From: Candidatus Giovannonibacteria bacterium RIFCSPLOWO2_01_FULL_46_13
GTDB lineage: Bacteria; Patescibacteriota; Minisyncoccia; JACPKW01; UBA11713
Direction of reading: 5' to 3'
Assembly: GCA_001778785.1 (NCBI GenBank)
Contig: MFIE01000026.1
Coordinates: 9,259-17,825 of the forward strand
Length of the DNA stretch: 8,567 nucleotides
The notes below the pieces were generated by a model. The model searched no databases and was not told the origin of the DNA. It saw only the letters and a list, made by a program, of their open reading frames with translations. A program made the position numbers and the translations under genes. Positions 1 through 6,372 of this stretch are shown piece after piece (position 1 is the stretch's first letter; the number at the start of each line of letters is the position of its first letter).

Positions 1-594
1 GGGGAATTTATCTTCGTTAAAGCGATATTTTATGTCGTTGCCGAAAATGGCCTGCGCAATTTTTATTAAAATATCCTGCAAATCTTGGATGCCGATTATT
101 TTTTGGTCGCGCGGAACCAGGTACCAGCCGTCCATCTGGTGAAAAACGTTCATGTGATGCCGGTCGATTTCATCTTTCCTGTAAACTTTTCCGTGGGAAA
201 GGGAACCTACGGGCTCGTTATTCGCGATTCGCTTTTTTATTTCTTCGCGCATTAAGTAGTAGTACCACATGACCGTGGTGTGCGTGCGGAGAATATTTTT
301 TTCGTCGGCGTAATATGTGTCGGATTTTGATCGGGCTGGGTGGTCGGGGGGGAAGTCGAATAAATCGAAGCTTATGTCGGCCGGCACGATTTCCGGGGTT
401 TCGATGATATCAAAATCTTTGAAATCTGGGAGCGTTACGATCCTTTGCGCCAATTCGTGAATGGGGCTTCCGGGCGTGCGCGATAAATCCGGCATTTTTA
501 AAAAGCGCTCCATGCGTCCTGCCTCGGCGTCCGTCCGCGCCTCCAGGTTCTTTATAAGCTCCTTTTCTTCCGGCGAATCGATTTTGATTTGCAT
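1..594 (-). CDS. pheS: Phenylalanine--tRNA ligase alpha subunit, 3'-truncated by window edge
   Basis: Catalytic subunit of the class II phenylalanyl-tRNA synthetase, which charges tRNA-Phe in the cytoplasm together with PheT. The minus strand reads open for 198 codons from ATG 594-592 to the window edge. Visible family landmarks are DHPAR (residues 84-88), LRTHT (102-106), and class II motif 2 running from GKVYRKDE (135-142) to FHQMDG (151-156). The C-terminal part with motif 3 lies outside the window. An in-frame TAG at 606-604 and no other start codon between make this ATG the only reasonable start. There is no Shine-Dalgarno at usable spacing. The region before the catalytic core (about 40 residues, up to PIHELAQR) is much shorter than the roughly 95-residue tRNA-binding coiled-coil arm of typical bacterial PheS. 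The gene is transcribed divergently from gyrB. The family assignment is very secure. Confidence 0.96.
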   Translation of the reverse strand, partial: MQIKIDSPEEKELIKNLEARTDAEAGRMERFLKMPDLSRTPGSPIHELAQRIVTLPDFKDFDIIETPEIVPADISFDLFDFPPDHPARSKSDTYYADEKNILRTHTTVMWYYYLMREEIKKRIANNEPVGSLSHGKVYRKDEIDRHHMNVFHQMDGWYLVPRDQKIIGIQDLQDILIKIAQAIFGNDIKYRFNEDKFP

Positions 595-600
595 ATATAA

Positions 601-609
601 AAGCTATCA
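601..609 (-). promoter_or_regulatory. Possible extended -10 element of pheS (leaderless)
   Basis: On the minus strand the spacer reads TGATAGCTT, fitting TGn-TAnnnT. It ends 7 nt before the pheS ATG, so the expected start site falls at or next to the A of that ATG (594). No convincing -35 is visible. The hexamer itself is a weak match (TAGCTT), so the call rests on its position and on the lack of an SD. Confidence 0.35.
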
Positions 610-647
610 AAAAACTCCAAATATTGCTAGTATTCGGTGGTAATTTA

Positions 648-663
648 TGCTAAAATATATAAA
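648..663 (+). promoter_or_regulatory. Putative gyrB promoter, extended -10
   Basis: TGCTAAAAT at 648-656 is an extended -10 (TGn + TAAAAT). An overlapping alternative, TATAAA, lies at 658-663. They predict transcription starts around 663 or 669-670, at or only a few bases before the gyrB ATG at 669. No -35 with 16-18 bp spacing is visible; TTGCTA at 624-629 is too far from the hexamer. No Shine-Dalgarno precedes the ATG, which agrees with a leaderless or near-leaderless mRNA. Confidence 0.55.
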
Positions 664-668
664 TAGAT

Positions 669-2720
<2,052 letters not shown>

Positions 2721-2776
2721 AACAACTTGATTTTCCCCGTCTAATATCTTAGATTGAGCTTAGATAAGGAGGCTAT
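2721..2776 (+). repeat. gyrB-to-2777 spacer with short direct repeat
   Basis: This 56-bp spacer holds CTTAGAT twice, at 2748-2754 and 2759-2765, 11 bp apart (about one helical turn). It also holds an AT-rich 5-bp inverted repeat (TCTAA 2740-2744, TTAGA 2749-2753). A strong SD (AAGGAGG, about 2766-2772) follows. TTGATT (2727-2732) and TAATAT (2742-2747) resemble promoter boxes but are only 9 bp apart, so no promoter is claimed. No intrinsic terminator follows gyrB. The repeats may be an operator or chance. Confidence 0.3.
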
Positions 2777-2977
2777 ATGGAAAAGATCTTTCCGGTTAAT
2801 ATCATTCGCTTGCCGGACAATACTGCTGGGTTAGTTTTGCCTACTGAGCTTTCTGGGCTTTCTGAAGATGAAAGAGTTAAAAGGGTTAAGGCGGTCTTGG
2901 AAAGCGCTAAGGCAACGATTGAGCAGGTTTTGAGCAATCTTGGCTCTGCAAACTGTAGCTACGCTAAATCTTTTTGA
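2777..2977 (+). CDS. Small protein of unknown function (ORF A)
   Basis: I do not recognise this 66-residue protein. It has a near-ideal Shine-Dalgarno (AAGGAGG) just upstream of the ATG, unlike gyrB, secE, nusG and rplK. The N-terminal third looks beta-rich (FPVNIIRLPDN, then GLVLPTEL). Residues from about 30 form a charged, probably helical stretch (DERVKRVKAVLESAKATIEQVL). No signal peptide, membrane segment or metal motif is seen. The last 12 or so residues look less regular, and the frame ends at TGA 2975-2977 next to a T5 run. The +1 frame over the same bases gives a smooth helical continuation into the next ORF. The gene may therefore be the first part of a roughly 180-residue protein broken, or programmed, by a frameshift. 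As drawn it is a hypothetical gene with good translation signals. Confidence 0.6.
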   Translation: MEKIFPVNIIRLPDNTAGLVLPTELSGLSEDERVKRVKAVLESAKATIEQVLSNLGSANCSYAKSF

Positions 2978-2987
2978 GGAGGAGTTA

Positions 2988-3317
2988 ATGGCGGCACAAG
3001 CATTATTGATAGCTAAAGGTAAGGTAGCGATTGTCCCAAGCATTCCAAGGACTCTGGATGAAATATCTTCGTATTTGAGCCAGATCGATAGATCTGAGGA
3101 TATAATCCTGGAGGCGGAAAATTTGGGAAGGCGGGGATTTGCGCCAGTGATAGGGCTGACAAAGCTTTACGATGGCGCACGCGAAGAATTGGAGCGTATC
3201 AGAGATAAAATAAGTGATGCGCTTCAAGAAAGCGTCGAGGGGTTCAAATTTACTATGGATGTCGTCTTATCACAACTCCATTCCTCCAAAAGACGGCATG
3301 TTGTATTTTTCAAGTGA
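2988..3317 (+). CDS. Small protein of unknown function (ORF B)
   Basis: Unrecognised 109-residue protein starting at ATG 2988. AGGAGG (2977-2982) lies 5 nt upstream and overlaps the stop of ORF A, which suggests translational coupling. A TTG at 2940 in the same frame would add 16 residues, but it has no comparable SD. The frame is closed upstream by TGA at 2931-2933. The protein is mostly predicted helix: a hydrophobic start (MAAQALLIAKGKVAIVP), an acidic middle, and a charged helix (YDGAREELERIRDKI) that could be a coiled coil. The C-terminus is basic. There are no transmembrane or catalytic motifs. The GAGGAGGAG that supplies the SD also reads as Glu-Glu-Glu in the extended frame, so a frameshifted fusion with ORF A remains possible. 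The gene is followed within 15 bp by a strong terminator, so the pair forms its own 3' transcript end. Confidence 0.6.
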   Translation: MAAQALLIAKGKVAIVPSIPRTLDEISSYLSQIDRSEDIILEAENLGRRGFAPVIGLTKLYDGAREELERIRDKISDALQESVEGFKFTMDVVLSQLHSSKRRHVVFFK

Positions 3318-3330
3318 ATGTGCGTTGAAA

Positions 3331-3374
3331 AAGAGGAGGGCTGGTCATTACGATCAGCCCCCTCTTGCTTTTTT
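3331..3374 (+). terminator. Intrinsic terminator after ORF B
   Basis: The left arm 3331-3346 (AAGAGG, a bulged A, GGGCTGGTC) pairs with the right arm 3352-3366 (GATCAGCCC then CCTCTT) through 15 pairs including one G-U. The loop is ATTAC (3347-3351). A T-rich tail, GCTTTTTT (3367-3374), follows. This is a textbook rho-independent terminator ending the ORF A/ORF B transcript, and possibly any gyrB readthrough. Confidence 0.9.
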
Positions 3375-3389
3375 ATATGGTATTGTTAG

Positions 3390-3397
3390 TATATAAA
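3390..3397 (+). promoter_or_regulatory. Putative -10 of the secE-nusG-rplK operon
   Basis: TATATAAA at 3390-3397 offers a -10 hexamer (TATATA or TATAAA) between the upstream terminator and secE. It predicts a start near 3402-3404 and a leader of about 30 nt. The -35 is unclear: TTGCTT at 3365-3370 lies 19 bp upstream of TATATA, inside the terminator tail. The call rests on position, since the operon needs a promoter after the terminator, and on the hexamer. Confidence 0.45.
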
Positions 3398-3400
3398 TAC

Positions 3401-3418
3401 AAAGCCCCGCGGGGCTTT
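3401..3418. repeat. Perfect 18-bp GC-core palindrome upstream of secE
   Basis: AAAGCCCCGCGGGGCTTT is a perfect palindrome. As RNA it forms a 7-bp stem (3401-3407 with 3412-3418) with a CGCG loop, followed by TTAAAAAAC. It could be a second, short bidirectional terminator with A and T flanks, or a stable hairpin at the extreme 5' end of the secE mRNA if the -10 at 3390-3397 is used. A dyad protein-binding site is a third reading. It ends 17 nt before the secE ATG. Confidence 0.7.
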
Positions 3419-3435
3419 TAAAAAACCCAAATTTT

Positions 3436-3627
3436 ATGAATATCTTCGAAAAGTTTACGAACTATTTAAAGGATACACGCCAGGAAATGCGCCACGTAAA
3501 TTGGCCCACCCGGCAAAATACGGTCAGGTTTACGCTGCTCGTCATCGGAGCTTCGATTATTTTGGCGGCCTTCTTGGGGCTTCTTGATATCGTATTTCAA
3601 TATTTACTAAATAACTTCGTTCTTTAG
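3436..3627 (+). CDS. secE: Preprotein translocase subunit SecE
   Basis: Essential small subunit that clamps SecY in the SecYEG channel of the cytoplasmic membrane. The 63-residue protein is the minimal, single-span form. An amphipathic surface helix (FEKFTNYLKDTRQEMRHV, 4-21) is followed by the conserved hinge NWPTRQNTVR (22-31) and one transmembrane helix (about 32-57, rich in Leu, Ile and Ala). Length and the W-P-T/S-R hinge are typical of SecE. The start ATG lies 17 nt after the palindrome and has no SD. nusG follows after 2 bp, as is usual for this conserved pair. Confidence 0.95.
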   Translation: MNIFEKFTNYLKDTRQEMRHVNWPTRQNTVRFTLLVIGASIILAAFLGLLDIVFQYLLNNFVL

Positions 3628-3629
3628 TT

Positions 3630-4175
3630 ATGGCGAAACAAACAGGGGAATTCGGCAGGAACTGGTACGCGGTCCACACCTATTCCGGGTATGAGGACGC
3701 GGTCGCAAGAAATTTGCGCCAAAGGATCGAGTCTTTGGGGATGGAAGATAAAATCTTCAGTGTGCTCGTCCCGACCGAGAAAAAAATAAAAATTAAGGGC
3801 GGCAAGCGAAGGAGTGTCGAGGAAAAAATATACCCCGGATATGTTTTGGTGGAAATGATCGTAACGGACGATTCGTGGTATGTTGTCAGGAACACGCCGC
3901 GGGTGACGGGCTTCGTTGGCTCCGGAACCACGCCGACTCCATTGTCGCGCGAGGAGGTGGATATTCTTTTCAAGCGCATGGGAGACGTCGAGCCGAAGTT
4001 CAAGGTGGATGTCTCGGTTGGCGATATCGTTAGGATAACGGACGGCCCATTCAAAGAGTTTGAGGGCAAGGTCAACGAGGTTGACGAAGAGAGAGGCAAG
4101 ATAAAGGTGCTTGTCTCGATGTTCGGAAGAGAAACCCCCGTGGAGCTTGATTTTCTACAGGTTAAAAAGTTATAA
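3630..4175 (+). CDS. nusG: Transcription termination/antitermination factor NusG
   Basis: RNA polymerase-bound elongation factor that links transcription to translation or Rho. The complete 181-residue protein has an N-terminal NGN domain (about 11-115) starting at NWYAVHTYSGYE (11-22). It also carries the conserved KIYPGYVLVEM (66-76), RNTPRVTGFVG (87-97), and the PLSREEV segment (104-110). The C-terminal KOW domain starts near VGDIVRITDGPF (130-141) and includes FEGKV (144-148) and the FGRETPVEL segment (165-173). The ATG is 2 bp after the secE TAG with no SD, so it is probably translated by reinitiation. rplK follows 7 bp downstream. The NusG order and sequence are unambiguous. Confidence 0.97.
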   Translation: MAKQTGEFGRNWYAVHTYSGYEDAVARNLRQRIESLGMEDKIFSVLVPTEKKIKIKGGKRRSVEEKIYPGYVLVEMIVTDDSWYVVRNTPRVTGFVGSGTTPTPLSREEVDILFKRMGDVEPKFKVDVSVGDIVRITDGPFKEFEGKVNEVDEERGKIKVLVSMFGRETPVELDFLQVKKL

Positions 4176-4182
4176 AGAACCA

Positions 4183-4608
4183 ATGGCAAAACCGATAAAA
4201 ATAATATTGAAGCTTCAGCTTCCCGCCGGGAAGGCTACTCCCGCGCCTCCGGTTGGGACCGCTTTGGGACCGCACGGCATCAACATCGGGGAATTCGTAA
4301 AGAAATTCAACGACCAAACGGCGGACAAAGGCGACCAGATCATCCCGGCAGAGATCACTATATACGAAGACCGGACTTTCACTTTCGTCCTAAAAACCCC
4401 TCCGGCTTCGGACCTTTTGCGCAAGGCCGCGGGCGTAGAGAAGGGTTCGGGCAATCCGCTTAAAGAAAAAGTGGGGAAGGTCAAACGCGCGCAGATCCGC
4501 GAGATCGCCGAGAAAAAAATGGAAGACTTGAACGCAAACACTGTAGAGCAGGCAATGAAGATAGTCGAAGGAAGCGCCCGCTCAATGGGAATTGAAATAG
4601 AGAATTAG
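4183..4608 (+). CDS. rplK: 50S ribosomal protein L11 (uL11)
   Basis: Protein of the GTPase-associated centre of the large subunit, which binds 23S rRNA near elongation factors. The product is 141 residues, the usual L11 length, when started at ATG 4183. An in-frame ATG at 4111 lies inside nusG and would add 24 unrelated residues, so it is rejected. Landmarks are LQLPAGKATPAPPVGTALGP (11-30), HGINIGEFVKKFN (31-43), KTPPAS (71-76), the RNA-binding C-terminal domain with KKMEDLNA (111-118), and the GSARSMGIEI end (130-139). It follows nusG by 7 bp without a clear SD. The next gene is not rplA (L1), its normal neighbour and regulator, but a dCTP deaminase with its own promoter-like site. That fits CPR groups reported to lack L1, though rplA could lie elsewhere. 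Confidence 0.97.
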   Translation: MAKPIKIILKLQLPAGKATPAPPVGTALGPHGINIGEFVKKFNDQTADKGDQIIPAEITIYEDRTFTFVLKTPPASDLLRKAAGVEKGSGNPLKEKVGKVKRAQIREIAEKKMEDLNANTVEQAMKIVEGSARSMGIEIEN

Positions 4609-4610
4609 GG

Positions 4611-4616
4611 TATACT
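4611..4616 (+). promoter_or_regulatory. -10 box for the dCTP deaminase gene, leaderless
   Basis: TATACT (5 of 6 to TATAAT) in the 14-bp gap between rplK and the next ATG ends 7 nt before that ATG (4623). This is the spacing expected if transcription starts on the A of the start codon. TTGAAA at 4592-4597 is the only -35-like hexamer, with a short 13-bp spacer. No SD at usable distance exists; GGGAAG abuts the ATG. Confidence 0.55.
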
Positions 4617-4622
4617 GGGAAG

Positions 4623-5732
4623 ATGAAAAAGTTAGGCGCCATCCCATCCCAGACGATTCGCGACATGATGGCGGCTTCTTTTATTAAGGGGGCGGATGAA
4701 AAAAATATCCAACCCGCTTCTTTGGATTTAAGCATTTCCGAGCAGGTTTACCGCGTCTCTTCGGCGTTTACCCCGAAAACTGGAGAAGGGGTTTTTGAAG
4801 CCGCAAAACGCTTAGCTGATCCGGAGCCGCACGATTTTTCTAAACCGCTCGAACTTGATACGACTTATCTTGTGAAGCTAAATGAAAGCCTGGCTTTGCC
4901 TGAAGGAATTTATGCTTACGCAAATCCAAAAAGCACTTCAGGCAGAAATGACATCCACGCGCGCTTGTTGGGCGACGGGATGCAGAGGTTTGATTCCGCG
5001 GGCGTCCCGGGATTCAAGGGCGACCTTTGGTCGCTCATAACTCCGCACTCTTTTCGGATAAAAATGCAGACAGGAGATACTCTCTCGCAAATGCGTTTTT
5101 TTAATAGCGATACGCGCATCGAGTCCGAACCGGAGCTCGAGATAAATTACCAGAGGCACAAATTTTTATACAACGTCGAAGGAAACTTTATAGATTATTC
5201 TAAAATAAAAATTCGCGACCGCGACGGCTCGCTAATTTTAACGATAAATTTGGATTCCGATTTGGTCGGATATCGCTGCGAAAAAAGCCAGGAAATTTTA
5301 GATTTATCGCGGCGCGACCACGACCCCGACAAATTTTTTACTCCGATCTACCGCCCAAAGGACGGAAAATTAAAATTGCGCAAAGGTGACTTTTATATTT
5401 TTTTCACCAAGCAGTGTCCAAGGGTTCCCCCGACTTTTTCCGCGGAGTTGGCTCCGGTGGATGTCCGCGCGGGAGAATACCGCTCGCACTACGCCGGTTT
5501 TATCGATCCGGGGTGGGGCCACGGCCGGGATGGAAATGAAAAAGGCTGGGCGATCGTGCTCGAACTCCGGCCATACGAAGACAATTTGATACTTGAAGAC
5601 AACAAGCCGATTTGCAAACTCGTTTACGAACGCGTAACGGAGGAACCGGAACTTGTTTATGGAGAAGGGACGCTTGGGTCAAACTACGCCTTGCAAAACG
5701 GCCCTAGGCTTTCTAAGCATTTCAAGTCATGA
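4623..5732 (+). CDS. dcd: Long-form dCTP deaminase (tandem dUTPase-fold, DCD family)
   Basis: Probable 2'-deoxycytidine 5'-triphosphate deaminase (dCTP to dUTP plus ammonia), which supplies dUMP for thymidylate synthesis. At 369 residues it is about twice the E. coli Dcd length. It resembles the long DCD family known from Rhizobiales, as I recall it. The N-terminal half has IQPASLDL (29-36), NPKSTSGR (101-108) and VPGFKGDLW (128-136), but no Glu at the expected catalytic position. The C-terminal half has FSAELAPVDVRAGEYRSHYA (272-291), the IDPGWG signature (294-299), and IVLEL with Glu314 matching the catalytic Glu; Arg282 is a plausible partner. The C-terminal GSNY...LSKHF tail is typical of the long family. 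There is no SD; the start is likely leaderless. Whether it also hydrolyses dUTP, as bifunctional archaeal enzymes do, cannot be seen. Confidence 0.88.
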   Translation: MKKLGAIPSQTIRDMMAASFIKGADEKNIQPASLDLSISEQVYRVSSAFTPKTGEGVFEAAKRLADPEPHDFSKPLELDTTYLVKLNESLALPEGIYAYANPKSTSGRNDIHARLLGDGMQRFDSAGVPGFKGDLWSLITPHSFRIKMQTGDTLSQMRFFNSDTRIESEPELEINYQRHKFLYNVEGNFIDYSKIKIRDRDGSLILTINLDSDLVGYRCEKSQEILDLSRRDHDPDKFFTPIYRPKDGKLKLRKGDFYIFFTKQCPRVPPTFSAELAPVDVRAGEYRSHYAGFIDPGWGHGRDGNEKGWAIVLELRPYEDNLILEDNKPICKLVYERVTEEPELVYGEGTLGSNYALQNGPRLSKHFKS

Positions 5733-5760
5733 TACCGTTTAGAAAGCTAAAGTTACTTTA
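5708..5760 (+). repeat. Inverted repeats spanning the dcd stop and tmk leader
   Basis: GCTTTCTAA (5708-5716) and TTAGAAAGC (5739-5747) are perfect 9-bp complements around a 22-nt loop that contains the dcd TGA (5730-5732). A second small hairpin, TAAAG-TTA-CTTTA (5748-5760), follows directly and abuts the tmk Shine-Dalgarno. No T-run follows either stem, so neither looks like a classic terminator. They may be an mRNA processing or attenuation structure in the 43-bp dcd-tmk spacer. Confidence 0.4.
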
Positions 5761-5775
5761 AAAAGGAGACTGAAT

Positions 5776-6372
5776 ATGGTTAAAAAAGGAAAATTCATCG
5801 TATTGGAAGGATTGGATGGTTCTGGAGAATCAACTCAGGCTTCTTTGCTTAAGGAATTTCTCGAGGCTAATAATGAAGAAGTCGTCTTGACAAAGGAGCC
5901 CTATGTTGATAGCGAATCAGGAAAAAAAATCAGGATGGTTCTGGAAAAGAAAACTCAAATGGGACTAAAAGAGCTTCAAGACCTTTTTACTGAAAACAGA
6001 AAAGAGCATCTCGATACTCTGATCATTCCTTCTCTCGAAAAAGGAATTACGGTTATTTCGGATCGATATTATTTCTCAACTTTCGCATTTGGCGGAGCGA
6101 GCGGACTTGATGTCGAATACTTGATCGCTCAAAACGATAAATTCTTACAACCCGATCTGACTTTTATTCTTGATGTAAATCCTGAGACTTCTCTCAAAAG
6201 GATAGAAGGCAGAGGAAAGCCGAAAGAATTTTTCGAGGAGATTGAGAAGCTTACTAAGACGAGGGAGTTCTATCAGACTTTTCCCGAAAGATTTGCGAAT
6301 GTTTATCTTATTGACGGCGAAAAAACAATCGAAAAGGTTTTCGAGCAAATTAAAGGAAGGTTTACCTTATGA
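5776..6372 (+). CDS. tmk: Thymidylate kinase (dTMP kinase), altered P-loop
   Basis: Phosphorylates dTMP to dTDP using ATP, the step after ThyX, whose gene overlaps this one. The 198-residue product shows the TMK fold in order: P-loop region FIVLEGLDGSGESTQ (7-21), KEP (40-42, usually REP), NRKEH (74-78), VISDRYYFST (93-102), and a LID region with basic residues (KRIEGRGK, 141-148). The Walker A lysine (consensus GxxxxGK[ST]) is replaced by Glu18 (codon GAA at 5827-5829), one base from AAA. A strong SD (AAAAGGAG, about 5760-5767) sits before the ATG. Arg codons here are AGA/AGG plus one CGA, with no CGC or CGG, whereas gyrB, dcd and thyX use CGC freely, so codon use differs from its neighbours. 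The family is clear; activity depends on the P-loop question. Confidence 0.9.
   Translation: MVKKGKFIVLEGLDGSGESTQASLLKEFLEANNEEVVLTKEPYVDSESGKKIRMVLEKKTQMGLKELQDLFTENRKEHLDTLIIPSLEKGITVISDRYYFSTFAFGGASGLDVEYLIAQNDKFLQPDLTFILDVNPETSLKRIEGRGKPKEFFEEIEKLTKTREFYQTFPERFANVYLIDGEKTIEKVFEQIKGRFTL
6353..6368 (+). promoter_or_regulatory. thyX ribosome binding site in a mini-hairpin
   Basis: AAGGAAGG (6353-6360) lies 8 nt before the thyX ATG, inside the end of tmk. Its 3' half AAGG (6357-6360) can pair with CCTT (6365-6368) around a TTTA loop. This would partly hide the site unless ribosomes are finishing tmk, consistent with coupling at the ATGA overlap (6369-6372). The stem is only 4 bp. Confidence 0.4.

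Noticed and set aside
2727..2747. TTGATT and TAATAT as a promoter for ORF A
   Set aside because: Only 9 bp between the boxes, far from the 16-18 bp needed.
2940..2987. TTG start at 2940 for ORF B
   Set aside because: No SD at this TTG, while ATG 2988 has AGGAGG at 5 nt. Kept only as an alternative in the frameshift discussion.
3081..3096. CAGATC-GATA-GATCTG inverted repeat inside ORF B
   Set aside because: Only 6-bp arms within coding sequence, no T-run and no partner copy; likely incidental.
3318..3435. Possible tRNA gene before secE, as in many bacteria
   Set aside because: The spacer is filled by a terminator, an AT-rich segment and the palindrome; no cloverleaf can be drawn.
4111..4182. 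In-frame upstream ATG giving L11 a 24-residue N-terminal extension
   Set aside because: It lies inside nusG, and the resulting residues are unrelated to L11; ATG 4183 gives the standard 141-residue length.
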